Positions 8,615 through 18,319 of a DNA stretch of 64,000 nt are shown one piece after another; position 1 is the stretch's first letter; each line of letters begins with the position of its first letter. Location of the stretch: NCBI GenBank assembly GCA_023212645.1, contig JALBYC010000021.1, positions 403 through 64,402 of the forward strand, in the 5' to 3' direction. The DNA comes from Farysia itapuensis. Its lineage: Eukaryota > Basidiomycota > Ustilaginomycetes > Ustilaginales > Ustilaginaceae. A model generated the notes under the pieces. That model made no database searches. It was not told the origin of the DNA and worked only from the letters and a program-made list of their open reading frames with translations. A program made the position numbers and the translations under genes.

Positions 8615-11600
8615 ATGTCGGCGCAGCAGGGGTCGCAGCAGAACGAGGCGCTCAACCGCATCTTTACCAACCTCAAGAGCAGAGATGAGCTGGTACGGCA
8701 GGCTGCGGGCGAAGAGCTCAAGTCTCACGCTGCCGTGGGCGCATCCGAGCTGCGAACCGACGGACTACAAGCCTTCAGCAACGATCTGCACCGTCGCATC
8801 TTTGAGCTGACACACAGTCAGCATGTCCATGAGAAGCTCGGCGGCATTGTTGCGATCGAGGATCTGATCGAGCAGGAGAGTGAAGACAACAGTGCTCGTC
8901 TGTATCGCTTCTACCAGTATCTCAAACCCAATCTGCCGTGCGGGGATGCTTCTGTCATGATCGCAGCTTCCCGCGCTCTTGGACGAATCGCCTATCATGG
9001 CGGCCAGTCGTTGGGCGATCAATTTATCGAGTACGAGGTGCTGCGTGTGCTTGACTTTTTGCAAGCCGGCGATCGGAATGAGTCAGGCCGGTATGCTGCC
9101 GTGCTCATCATTCGCGAAATGGCGAGAAAGGTGCCACAGCAGTTTCATCCATACGTGCCGCGTGTTCTTGACCGCATCTGGGTCGCCTTACGGGATGCCA
9201 GAGTTTTGGTGCGAGAAGGCGCAGCAGAAGCCATGGGCGCCTGTCTCGGCATTATTGCTTCGCGAGAAAAGCAGATGGGCAGTCACTTCTTCGAGTCCAT
9301 CTACGAAGAGGCCGAGCGCGGTCTCAAGATGAACACTGTCGAAGCCATCCATGGCAGTCTGCTTGCCGTGCAACAGCTGCTACAGCACTCCAAGACCTTT
9401 ATGCGATCCAGATTCCATCGCGCCTGCGAACTCGTCTTCCGCCTGCACAAGCATCGCGATCCTCTGATCAAGAGGACCATTACCAATCTTGTCCCCGTCC
9501 TTGCGCGCTACGATCCGCAATACTTTGCCGAAGAGCATCTCGGCGGAGTCATGGGCATTCTCACCGATCAGCTCCGCCGTGAAAAGGACCGCTCCGAGTC
9601 CGCACAGACTTTTGAGACCATTGGCTTTGTCGCAGCAGCCATGGGACCCAAGATGAAACCCTACATCGAGCCCGTCCTCGCCTGTGTCAAAGAAGGACTC
9701 CAAATGCGAGGCAAGAAAAACGCAACACCAGAAGGACCCATCTTCCTCTGCATTGGCAATCTCGCCACCGCCGTCGGCCCTCATCTGACAAAGTACATGC
9801 ATGATCTGCTGGACCTCATGTTTTCCTGCGGTCTCAGCATCCCACTGGTGACAGCGCTTGATGGTATTGTCAAAGCCATTCCGCCGCTGATGAAAATGGT
9901 GCAGGATCGACTTCTCGACATGCTCTCCCTCACCCTGATCGGTCAGTCCTACCGCCCTCTTGGTGCGCCCATGGGTCTTCGTCCGTCTACCAATGCTAGT
10001 CGGGATGTCTCGGCAGCACAGACGTCCGAGCTCAAAGGCGTCGAAGCAATCACAGTCGCTCTTCAGACCCTCGGCAGGTTCGACTTTCAAGGTCACATTC
10101 TCAACGAGTTTGTTCGAAACTGCACGCTGCCGTACCTCGAAGATGACCATGCGTCAGTACGCCAAGCTGCAGCAGAAACGTGCGCCGATCTGTTCGTCAA
10201 CGACCCCATCTGCCGTCAAACCAGCATGCACGCTATCGAGGTCGTCAATGACGTTCTCGACAAACTCATGACCGTAGGCATTGCAGACCCCGATCCAGAA
10301 CTCAGGTGGACCGTCCTCAACAAATTTGGATCGCAAGAGCAGTTCGATCGACACTTGGCTCAGTCCGAATACGTACGTTCCTTGTTCATCGCTCTCAACG
10401 ATGAAAAGTTCAAAGTCAGAGAGGTGGCTATTGTCATCATTGGCCGGTTGGCGAAACACAATCCAGCTTACGTGATGCCGTCGCTGCGCAAAGCACTGAT
10501 CCAGCTGCTCACTGAGCTCGAATACTCCACTGTTAGCAAGCACAAGGAGGAAGCAGCCAAGCTCTTGACCGAGGTCGTGCGGGCCTCTCAGCGCCTAGTC
10601 AAGTCCTACGCTCTGCCCATGCTGGAAGTGCTTCTACCGAAAGCCAACGACCCCAGTGTCGGTGTTGCAGCGCGCGTCATGGAATGCTTGGGCGAGCTCG
10701 CCAAAGTCGGCGGTGAGGACCTTGCTCCCAATGTCGATCAGTTAATGCGTCTAGCCATAGATCAGCTCTCCAGCACAGCACCCGGCTCTTCCACTGCGAA
10801 ACGAGATGCCGCCCTCAAAACGCTGGGTCTGGTAGCATCCAATACGGGACACGTCGTCAATCCGTATCTGACCTACCGCAATCTGCTCGGCACCGTCGTC
10901 AAAATTCTCAAGACAGAGCAGTCCAAACCCGTTCGACGCGAAACGATTCGCGTCATGGGCATACTGGGCGCCCTGGATCCCTACAGGTACAAGCTGTTGG
11001 AGAAGAACGGCGACGAGGGCCAGGACGAGACGTCCAAAGGCAGCGGCACAGATCTGTTTGAGCTAGCGCTCGCGATCGGAACCTCGACTGATGACTACTA
11101 CCAGAACGTTGCGATCGATGCGCTCATCACTATCCTCAAAGACGCTTCTTTGTCGACTCACCACCATGCAGTGATCGAGGCGATCATGTACATGTTCAAA
11201 ACGCAGGGGCTCAAATGTGTCACCTTCTTGCCGCAGATTATACCAGCTTTCCTCGACGTCATCCGGACCTGCGGCACGGGGCTTTCCGAGTTCTACTTCC
11301 AGCAGTTGGCGATCCTAATCTCCATCATCAAGCAGCATGTCCGAAGCTATCTCGAACCCATCTTTGAGCTGGTGCAGGAGAATTGGAACCCCAACTCGAG
11401 TATCCAACTCACCATTGTGTCGCTTGTCGAGGCAGTTGCAAAAGCTCTTGAAGGCGAATTCAAGTCCTACCTGCCCATCCTGCTGCCCAACATGCTGCAG
11501 ACATTGGATGGCGAGTATACACCAAAACGTGCACCGACAGTACTGCGCATTCTCCAGGCGTTCCAAGTTTTTGGCTCCAACATTGAAGAGTATCTGCACC

Positions 11601-14600
11601 TGGTTCTGCCGGTGATGGTCAAGCTGTTTGAGCGCACAGAGATTCCCACGCAGATCAAAAAATCGGCGATACTCACCGTCGGTAAGCTGTCGCGAAAGGT
11701 CAGCTTCTGCGACCACGCTTCTCGGGTCATTCATCCTTTGGTCCGCGTGCTGCCCACCAGTGGCAGTGAGATCCGTGGCGCTGTGATGGAGACTCTCTCT
11801 GCGCTAGTCCTTCAACTTGGTTCATCGTATGCGATCTTTATCCCGGTCGTCAACAAGGTGCTCGTCCAGAACCGAATCCAGTATCCCGTGTACGATCAGC
11901 TGGTCACGAAACTGCTCAACGGCGAGCGTCTGCCCCAGGACTTTGCCGCTGCTGATAGCGCGCTGGAGAGCAAGGTGGACGAGTCACCACAGGCCGAGGC
12001 TAACAAGATGACTGTCAATCAGCAGCATCTCAAGCAAGCATGGGACACTTCCCGCATCTCGACCAACGAAGACTGGCAAGAGTGGCTGCGACGAATGGCG
12101 GTCGAGTTCATGCGAGAGTCGCCCAGTCACGCCTTGCGTGCATGCCGCAGTCTGGCCGATGTATACCCGACATTGGCGTATGGGCTCTTCAACGTTGCCT
12201 TTGTCTCGTGCTGGACCGAATTGTATGAGCAGTACCAGAGCGATCTGGTAAAGGCCATCGAGACGGCATTTGATGCAGTCGATGTGCCTGGTGAAGTGGT
12301 TCACATGCTGCTGAATCTCGCCGAATTCATGGAGCACGACGACAAAGCATTGCCCATCAACATCCGCGTGTTGGGCGACAGAGCGTACAAGTTCCACTCG
12401 TACGCAAAGGCGTTGCACTACAAAGAGGCCGAATTCCTGACCGATCCTTCGCCGCAGGTGGTCGAGAGCCTGATTGACATCAACACCAAGCTTCAGCAAT
12501 CTGACGCTGCCTTTGGTGCACTGACGTATGCGCGAGAGCATCTGGATATCACGCATCACGAAGAGTGGTATGAAAAGCTGCACAGATGGGAGGAAGCACT
12601 GGTCGCGTACGACCGCAAAGCCTTGCTCGATCCAGCGGATTACGAGGCTGCATTTGGTAAGATGCGCTGTCTGCATGCACTTGGCGAGTGGGAGCACCTA
12701 TCTGATCTAGTCCAGCAAAAGTGGAGCGATGCCGACATGGATGACCGCCGACACATGGCTCCCCTCGCCGCAGCGGCTGCGTGGTCACTCGGCGAGTGGG
12801 ACACTATGGACGACTACATCTCTGCCATGCGGTCTGACTCGTCCGAGCGCTCCTTCTACCGCGCCATTCTGCACACACATCGCTCGCAACGCACTGCGGC
12901 AAACAAGCAGATTGCCAAAGCTCGTGAATCGCTCGACTCGGAATTGACGGCGCTGATTAGCGAGAGCTACGGCCGCGCCTACGACCTCATGGTGCGCACA
13001 CAGATGCTCTCAGAGCTCGAGGAGGCACTGGCGTACAAGCTGGACTACAAAGAGCAGCCGGATCGACAAGCCACCATCCGCTCAACCTGGATGAAGCGAC
13101 TCAAAGGCTGCCAGCCAGAAGTCGAAGTGTGGCAACGTATTCTCTCGGTGCGATCCATTGTGCTCACGCCTGCAGACGATACGGATACGTGGATCAAATT
13201 TGCCAACCTGTGCAGAAAGTCGGGTCGAATGGTGCTAGCTGAAAAGACGCTCAACTCGCTGTTGGGTCCGGACGGCGCTGGAGCTGATTCGCGCTCGCCG
13301 ATCGGGCCCAAAGCGCCTCCGCCCGTCATCTACGCTCATCTCAAATTCATGTGGGCGTCGGGCGCCAAGATTGAATCGCTGAGCTATCTGCAGGAATTCA
13401 CCCACAACTTGGCCGAGGACTTGGGTATCCATGCCGTCGACGAGCATGGCAACACTATCTCGCAGGACTGGCAGTCTTCGCCGCGTCTGGGCGAATTTGC
13501 CCGTCTGCTCGCCCGATGCTACTTCAAGCAGGGTGAGTGGCAAATGTCACTGCGCGAGAACTGGGTCATGGACGACAACAGTAACGTGATTGAAAGCTAC
13601 CGTCGCGCAACCGAACTTGACCGCAACTGGTACAAGGCATGGCACGCATGGGCGCTGGCCAACTTTGAAATCATCTCGCACCACGAGGCGCGCAACGAGC
13701 GGATCACGCCACAGATGATTGCAGCGAGCATTGTGCCGTCGGTGCAAGGCTTTTTCCGCTCGATTGCACTGGCTAGTGGCAATTCTCTCCAGGACACGCT
13801 GAGGCTGCTCACGCTCTGGTTCAAGTATGGTAACCAGGAGGATGTCTCGCTGGCAGTGAGCGAGGGCTTTGCCAGTGTCATTGTTGATACGTGGCTCGAG
13901 GTGATTCCGCAGATTATTGCCCGGATTACCGCACCGTCACCGCGCGTCCGACGTCTGATTCACAATCTGTTGTCAGACGTCGGTCTGGCGCATCCGCAGG
14001 CGCTTGTCTACCCGCTGACAGTAGCCGCTAAAAGTCCAAGCCACATGCGAATCCAGGCTGCCATGGGTATCATGGAGAATGTCCGCGAACACTCGCCTCT
14101 GCTGGTGGAACAAGCATTGCTGGTATCGAACGAGCTAATCCGAGTTGCGATTCTGTGGCACGAAATGTGGCACGAAGGGCTGGAAGAGGCTTCACGACTC
14201 TACTTCACCGAGCACAACATTGATGCAATGTTTGCCACGCTGGAGCCTTTGCACGATGCGTTGGAGAAAGGACCCGAGACGTTACGGGAGACGTCGTTTG
14301 CGCAGACACACGGTCGCGATCTGGCCGAAGCGCGCGAATGTGGCCGTCGCTACCGCCAATACGGCGACATTAGCGATCTCAACCAAGCGTGGGACCTGTA
14401 CTACCACGTCTTCAAGAAGATTACCAAACAGCTGCCTGCTGGCAATTCTGTGCAGCTGGATCTGCAGTATGTCTCGCCGAAGCTGCTTGCGATGCGCGAT
14501 TTGGAGCTGGCCGTGCCGGGAACGTACCAATCCGGCAAGCCAATTGTGCGTATCACGCAGTTTGAGCAGATCGTGCTAGTCATTGCGTCCAAACAGCATC

Positions 14601-15808
14601 CTCGTCGACTCAAGATGAAGGGCTCCGACGGCAAGACCTACCAGTACCTGCTCAAGGGACACGAAGACTTGCGACAGGACGAGCGGGTCATGCAGCTGTT
14701 TGGCTTGGTCAACACACTCCTCTCGATTGACTCGGAGAGTTACAAGCGTCGACTCGAGATTCGTCGGTTCCCCGTTATCCCGTTGTCGCCGAATACGGGA
14801 ATGCTGGGCTGGGTGGAGAACACAGACACGCTGCACGTGCTGATTAAAGAGTACCGCGAACAGCACAAGATTCTGCTCAACATTGAGCACCGTCTGATGC
14901 TGCAGATGGCGCCAGATTACGACCACCTGACGCTGATGCAGAAGGTGGAAGTGTTTGAGTATGCGCTTGACAATACGCCCGGTCAGGATCTGTACCGCGT
15001 GCTCTGGCTGAAATCGCGCAACTCGGAGTCCTGGCTGGAACGGCGACTGGCGTACACGCGCAGTCTCGCCGTTTCTTCGGTAGCGGGCTACATTCTGGGT
15101 CTGGGCGATCGACATCCCTCGAACCTGCTGCTGGACAGGTTGACGGGTCAAGTGGTGCATATTGATTTCGGCGATTGTTTCGAGATTGCCTGTCACCGAC
15201 CCAAGTTCCCGGAAAAGGTGCCGTTCCGACTAACGCGCATGCTGGTGAATGCTATGGAGGTGGGCGGGATCAAGGGGACGTTCAAGGTGACTGCCGAGAA
15301 TACGATGCGGGTGTTGCGGGACAACAAGGAGAGCGTGTTAGCTCTGTTGGAGGCCTTTGTTCACGACCCGCTTATCTCGTGGCGCTTGGTTGCGGATGAT
15401 GTGGAGCAGCAGCGGGCGCCGGATGCGCAGGAGAACGAGGCAGCGGCGACAGCGGCGGTTGCTGCCACCGCTGCAGCGTCCGTGGAAGGTATACCGACGC
15501 ACGCGGCCAACACGGATGCCAGCGGCATCGTCACTGCCAACCAACGCCAACCACCCGACCCAACCGCACCTTCCCTCCTCGCTCCACCACCCACCCTCGC
15601 AACCACAGACCAGCCAGCCCAAGGCCACGATATGCGCAACCAACGTGCACTCGAAGTCGTCCGTCGCATCCAGAACAAACTCACAGGTCGCGACTTTAAA
15701 CCGACAGAATCCCTCTCGGTCCCCGCACAAATCGAGCGGCTCGTCCTCGACGCCACGTCGAAAGAAAACCTCTGTGTCGCTTTCGTAGGCTGGTGCTCTT
15801 TCTGGTAA
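8615..15808 (+). CDS. TOR1: Target of rapamycin (TOR) serine/threonine protein kinase
   Basis: A 2397-residue PI3K-related kinase, close to the usual 2400-2550. HEAT repeats fill about 1-1200 and the FAT domain about 1230-1800. The FRB domain starts near 1845 with ILWHEMWHEGLEEASRLYF and ends with QAWDLYYHVFKKI. The kinase domain follows: QHPRRLKMKGSDGK, LKGHEDLRQDERVMQL, the catalytic loop GLGDRHPSN at about 2163 and HIDFGD at about 2181. It ends with the FATC motif CVAFVGWCSFW. TOR, in TORC1 and TORC2, couples nutrients to growth, autophagy and actin control. The serine of EEASRLYF and the tryptophan of QAWDLYY, which contact FKBP12-rapamycin in other TORs, are kept, so sensitivity is predicted. 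An Ala/Pro-rich linker of about 75 residues sits between kinase and FATC. The symbol TOR1 is generic; it could equally be called tor or TOR2. Confidence 0.97.
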   Translation: MSAQQGSQQNEALNRIFTNLKSRDELVRQAAGEELKSHAAVGASELRTDGLQAFSNDLHRRIFELTHSQHVHEKLGGIVAIEDLIEQESEDNSARLYRFYQYLKPNLPCGDASVMIAASRALGRIAYHGGQSLGDQFIEYEVLRVLDFLQAGDRNESGRYAAVLIIREMARKVPQQFHPYVPRVLDRIWVALRDARVLVREGAAEAMGACLGIIASREKQMGSHFFESIYEEAERGLKMNTVEAIHGSLLAVQQLLQHSKTFMRSRFHRACELVFRLHKHRDPLIKRTITNLVPVLARYDPQYFAEEHLGGVMGILTDQLRREKDRSESAQTFETIGFVAAAMGPKMKPYIEPVLACVKEGLQMRGKKNATPEGPIFLCIGNLATAVGPHLTKYMHDLLDLMFSCGLSIPLVTALDGIVKAIPPLMKMVQDRLLDMLSLTLIGQSYRPLGAPMGLRPSTNASRDVSAAQTSELKGVEAITVALQTLGRFDFQGHILNEFVRNCTLPYLEDDHASVRQAAAETCADLFVNDPICRQTSMHAIEVVNDVLDKLMTVGIADPDPELRWTVLNKFGSQEQFDRHLAQSEYVRSLFIALNDEKFKVREVAIVIIGRLAKHNPAYVMPSLRKALIQLLTELEYSTVSKHKEEAAKLLTEVVRASQRLVKSYALPMLEVLLPKANDPSVGVAARVMECLGELAKVGGEDLAPNVDQLMRLAIDQLSSTAPGSSTAKRDAALKTLGLVASNTGHVVNPYLTYRNLLGTVVKILKTEQSKPVRRETIRVMGILGALDPYRYKLLEKNGDEGQDETSKGSGTDLFELALAIGTSTDDYYQNVAIDALITILKDASLSTHHHAVIEAIMYMFKTQGLKCVTFLPQIIPAFLDVIRTCGTGLSEFYFQQLAILISIIKQHVRSYLEPIFELVQENWNPNSSIQLTIVSLVEAVAKALEGEFKSYLPILLPNMLQTLDGEYTPKRAPTVLRILQAFQVFGSNIEEYLHLVLPVMVKLFERTEIPTQIKKSAILTVGKLSRKVSFCDHASRVIHPLVRVLPTSGSEIRGAVMETLSALVLQLGSSYAIFIPVVNKVLVQNRIQYPVYDQLVTKLLNGERLPQDFAAADSALESKVDESPQAEANKMTVNQQHLKQAWDTSRISTNEDWQEWLRRMAVEFMRESPSHALRACRSLADVYPTLAYGLFNVAFVSCWTELYEQYQSDLVKAIETAFDAVDVPGEVVHMLLNLAEFMEHDDKALPINIRVLGDRAYKFHSYAKALHYKEAEFLTDPSPQVVESLIDINTKLQQSDAAFGALTYAREHLDITHHEEWYEKLHRWEEALVAYDRKALLDPADYEAAFGKMRCLHALGEWEHLSDLVQQKWSDADMDDRRHMAPLAAAAAWSLGEWDTMDDYISAMRSDSSERSFYRAILHTHRSQRTAANKQIAKARESLDSELTALISESYGRAYDLMVRTQMLSELEEALAYKLDYKEQPDRQATIRSTWMKRLKGCQPEVEVWQRILSVRSIVLTPADDTDTWIKFANLCRKSGRMVLAEKTLNSLLGPDGAGADSRSPIGPKAPPPVIYAHLKFMWASGAKIESLSYLQEFTHNLAEDLGIHAVDEHGNTISQDWQSSPRLGEFARLLARCYFKQGEWQMSLRENWVMDDNSNVIESYRRATELDRNWYKAWHAWALANFEIISHHEARNERITPQMIAASIVPSVQGFFRSIALASGNSLQDTLRLLTLWFKYGNQEDVSLAVSEGFASVIVDTWLEVIPQIIARITAPSPRVRRLIHNLLSDVGLAHPQALVYPLTVAAKSPSHMRIQAAMGIMENVREHSPLLVEQALLVSNELIRVAILWHEMWHEGLEEASRLYFTEHNIDAMFATLEPLHDALEKGPETLRETSFAQTHGRDLAEARECGRRYRQYGDISDLNQAWDLYYHVFKKITKQLPAGNSVQLDLQYVSPKLLAMRDLELAVPGTYQSGKPIVRITQFEQIVLVIASKQHPRRLKMKGSDGKTYQYLLKGHEDLRQDERVMQLFGLVNTLLSIDSESYKRRLEIRRFPVIPLSPNTGMLGWVENTDTLHVLIKEYREQHKILLNIEHRLMLQMAPDYDHLTLMQKVEVFEYALDNTPGQDLYRVLWLKSRNSESWLERRLAYTRSLAVSSVAGYILGLGDRHPSNLLLDRLTGQVVHIDFGDCFEIACHRPKFPEKVPFRLTRMLVNAMEVGGIKGTFKVTAENTMRVLRDNKESVLALLEAFVHDPLISWRLVADDVEQQRAPDAQENEAAATAAVAATAAASVEGIPTHAANTDASGIVTANQRQPPDPTAPSLLAPPPTLATTDQPAQGHDMRNQRALEVVRRIQNKLTGRDFKPTESLSVPAQIERLVLDATSKENLCVAFVGWCSFW

Positions 15809-15910
15809 ACACACACAGTTGCACACACACACTCTCACACATGAAACACATCTAGTAGTCTGTAAAAAATTTTGACTGGAGGAAGAGAGCGCGGAGGGCA
15901 CGGGTTTGGA

Positions 15911-16957
15911 TTAGGAAGCGGAGGGGGGTTGTTGCTGTTGTTTGGTGGAGCTTTCCTTGAGTGCGAGGAGTTGCTTACTTCGGAAGGCTTCGTAGTGGAT
16001 TTGCGCCGTGGTTTCAATCAGGTCTTGTAGATGGGTTCGGGTGAGGAAGTTGCGAAGGTGGACGAATTCGCAGTGGTTTTCGTTTTCGACATTGACGATG
16101 CCGTAGCGGTTCTTGCGACCACGGACGGGTTTACCGTCGATGAGGACGTTTCGTTCACTGCCGACGATGGCAAAGGGGATGAGTGCGCGGATGCGTTCGT
16201 TGAGTTCACGCTCTTCTTCCTCGTAGTCTTCGTTGTCAAAGGGGTAAGCGCGAATGTTGTTGTACTGCATCTCGGCTCGAATGCGGTCTTTAAACAGGTC
16301 TCGTTCGTCCATTGTCAACGAATCCGACTTGGCAATCACCGGAACGACGTTGACCACGTCGGACAGCTTCTTCATCACTGTCACGTCAATCGGGCGCAGC
16401 CCATGACCCGTACTGTAGCCAAGGCAAAGGCAAATTGGTTAGAACAAGTGCGACACGCGAGCGCTCATTAGCCGGCTATGGAATACGTACGGGTTGATGA
16501 AAAAGAGACAGCAGTGAATTCGGGTGTCGACAATGTACTTGTCGCGCATGGCGGTTAGTTCTTTGCGCAGATAGGCCGAGTGCTGATCCTTGATGTACTT
16601 GACAATAGGGTCCCAGCAGTTCTCGTTGTTGACCTGGTCACCGTAGCCTGGGGTATCGACAATGTTGAGACGCAACTTGACGCCGTTTTCCACAATCACA
16701 TGCGAGACGGGGTGAATCTCTGTAGTTGTGCGTATGCTTTCTGCGGCGTCGAGACGGCCTTTTGAGTCGATGAGGTGCGCGGCAAAGAGGGTGTTGATGA
16801 GGGTCGACTTGCCCAGACCGGTTTGACCTACGACCATGACATTGAACTGGAATCCACGCTTGAGCAGCTTGGACTCGATCTGGCGAGTGATGGAGTCGAA
16901 TCCTACGTAGGACTGGAGTGGCGTGTGAGCCTGATCAGGTGAGATTACGGCCGTCAT
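15911..16957 (-). CDS. CDC10: Septin, Cdc10 type (two exons)
   Basis: Spliced from exon 1 16957-16491 and exon 2 16412-15911 to a 322-residue protein. The 78-nt intron has a GTACGT donor, a CTAAC branch site and a CAG acceptor. The join restores the septin block FFINPTGHGLRPIDV. Motifs: polybasic KLLKRGFQF, P-loop GQTGLGKS (44-51), switch DTPGYGD, G4 AKSD and the septin-unique segment ending FLTRTHLQDLIE. There is no C-terminal coiled coil, and the N-terminus is short (SYVGFDSITRQIE), which is the Cdc10 pattern. Cdc10 lies at the centre of the septin octamer that builds filaments at the neck and septum. The chosen start MTAVISPDQ matches the family; an upstream in-frame ATG at 17086 would add an unconserved extension. 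The stop faces the TOR stop across 102 bp. Confidence 0.93.
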
Positions 16958-17120
16958 GATGGCGAGTGCGAGTGGTGAGAAGACAAGCACCGTTCGCAGT
17001 GTGTGTTGCACGCACGCACGCAAGCACGCACTGTCGCACTCAAATCTTAAATCTGAGACCAACTCTCTGTTGAATCGCAACCACACGCGATTACCAGAGT
17101 CTAACAGATACCGCTATTTT

Positions 17121-17126
17121 TTTATT
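17121..17126 (-). terminator. Candidate poly(A) signal of the SCAMP gene
   Basis: AATAAA on the minus strand, 57 nt after the SCAMP stop codon, within a U/A-rich run. The septin start codon follows 164 bp downstream in the same direction. Confidence 0.5.
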
Positions 17127-17182
17127 TCAACAAACACGCACAAGTACAAAAAGCGCACCGACGCACGAACCTCTCTCGTCAT

Positions 17183-18049
17183 TCATACCTGCGATCCGCG
17201 AGTAAAGTAGGCCTTCATGCCGTGTGTCGCCAGCTCGTTCTTGGCTTGCGCAAACGTGTGCCCCTGCTGATGGTTGTGCTGCCAGATGAGACGGTAGTAC
17301 CACAGAATGCCGAGACCCTGGAGTGCAAATCCAACAGTGGCAAACACTCCGAGGATCGCGGCAACAATGTGTCCCTGACTGAAGCTCTGGATCGTGTTGA
17401 TCAGACCTGCCGATCCGGTGGATGGGATGCCAAGGAACACGTATACGGAAAACGCGAGGTGGAAGCCGGCAAAGATGAGGAAGATGTAGAAGAAGAGCGC
17501 GTGTTCCTTCATCAGACCGTTGTACGCTGGACGGTACCAGAGCAGGAAGCTGGCGACGGTAATGACCGGCAGGTAGACAACACCCGAAATCATATCCTTG
17601 CCGCCGTCGGTTGCACCTTGGATGAGCAGAAAAATGCAGGCGACCATGTTGATGATGAGACTGAGCACGAGCAAGAGCCAGAGCCGGTAGAGGTTCTGCA
17701 TAATCACCTGGCTGTCCGGTGGGATCTCGGCTTCGATATCGTGGTAGATGAGCGGGTAGAAAAAGGGCCAATTGTTACGGCCATGCTTCTGAATGTGTTG
17801 TGCGCGGGTCTCTAGGTCTCGCTCTCTGCGCGCCAATTCTTCTTCGCGACGACGGAGCTCCTCCATTCGAGCAGCGTCGCTTCGAGAGGTGCCTTCGTCC
17901 ACACCTCCCTTATAGATGGAGGAGGCGGCGTCATCCTCACCACCTGCATACATGCGATTCGAATCGCTCAGGGCACCCTGCACCGATGGATCGGCAAATG
18001 GGTTTGCATCCAGTGCATTGCGATCTGCAAAGGGGTCAGACGGCGGCAT
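17183..18049 (-). CDS. Secretory carrier-associated membrane protein (SCAMP)
   Basis: A 288-residue tetraspan protein. The N-terminus has DPF and NPF motifs (SDPFADRN, DANPFADPS), which bind EH-domain endocytic adaptors. Next comes a charged coiled-coil-like helix (RMEELRRREEELARRERD). The SCAMP core follows with WPFFYPLIYHDIEAEIP and four membrane segments at about 125-255, including the inter-helix segment with ALFFYIFLIFAGFHLAFS. SCAMPs cycle between Golgi, endosome and plasma membrane. The tail HTFAQAKNELATHGMKAYF is also typical. The last codons read CAG then GTATGA, a possible splice donor overlapping the stop, so a short extra exon cannot be excluded. The gene is tandem with the septin gene, 225 bp apart, and divergent from the bromodomain gene. 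Confidence 0.9.
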   Translation of the reverse strand: MPPSDPFADRNALDANPFADPSVQGALSDSNRMYAGGEDDAASSIYKGGVDEGTSRSDAARMEELRRREEELARRERDLETRAQHIQKHGRNNWPFFYPLIYHDIEAEIPPDSQVIMQNLYRLWLLLVLSLIINMVACIFLLIQGATDGGKDMISGVVYLPVITVASFLLWYRPAYNGLMKEHALFFYIFLIFAGFHLAFSVYVFLGIPSTGSAGLINTIQSFSQGHIVAAILGVFATVGFALQGLGILWYYRLIWQHNHQQGHTFAQAKNELATHGMKAYFTRGSQV

Positions 18050-18319
18050 GGTTTTGGATGGTATGGTGGGCAGTGCTACGCTCTGGCACTCGGGAGCCCA
18101 CGTTTATATTATTCCGTACGCCAACGCGCCTTGCATGCCCGATGGCATCACCGATGGGAATCAACCCTGCCCCCGATCGCAAACAGCCCAGGGTCGCGCA
18201 CTCGCGCCCGCTTTTCGCAACGAGCGCTCCTCTCAACGTGTACCTCCATTCTTCCTTCCTCCCCCGATTTTCTTCCCACCTTGCTTGACACGCTTTTCTC
18301 CCCTGGGCGTCGCAGCTGT
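18050..18319. promoter_or_regulatory. Shared divergent promoter, SCAMP / RSC4-like gene
   Basis: A 270 bp spacer between opposing start codons. On the minus strand a TATA-like ATATAAA sits near 18104-18110, about 55 bp upstream of the SCAMP ATG. The part next to the bromodomain gene is C/T-rich. Confidence 0.5.

Noticed and set aside
9380..10150. A 256-codon antisense frame inside TOR
   Set aside because: It mirrors the HEAT-repeat coding sequence and has no recognisable domain; it is a shadow of the sense frame.
16958..17086. Upstream ATG adding 43 residues to the septin
   Set aside because: The extra N-terminus is not like Cdc10-type septins, which start close to the SYVGFDSITRQIE block.
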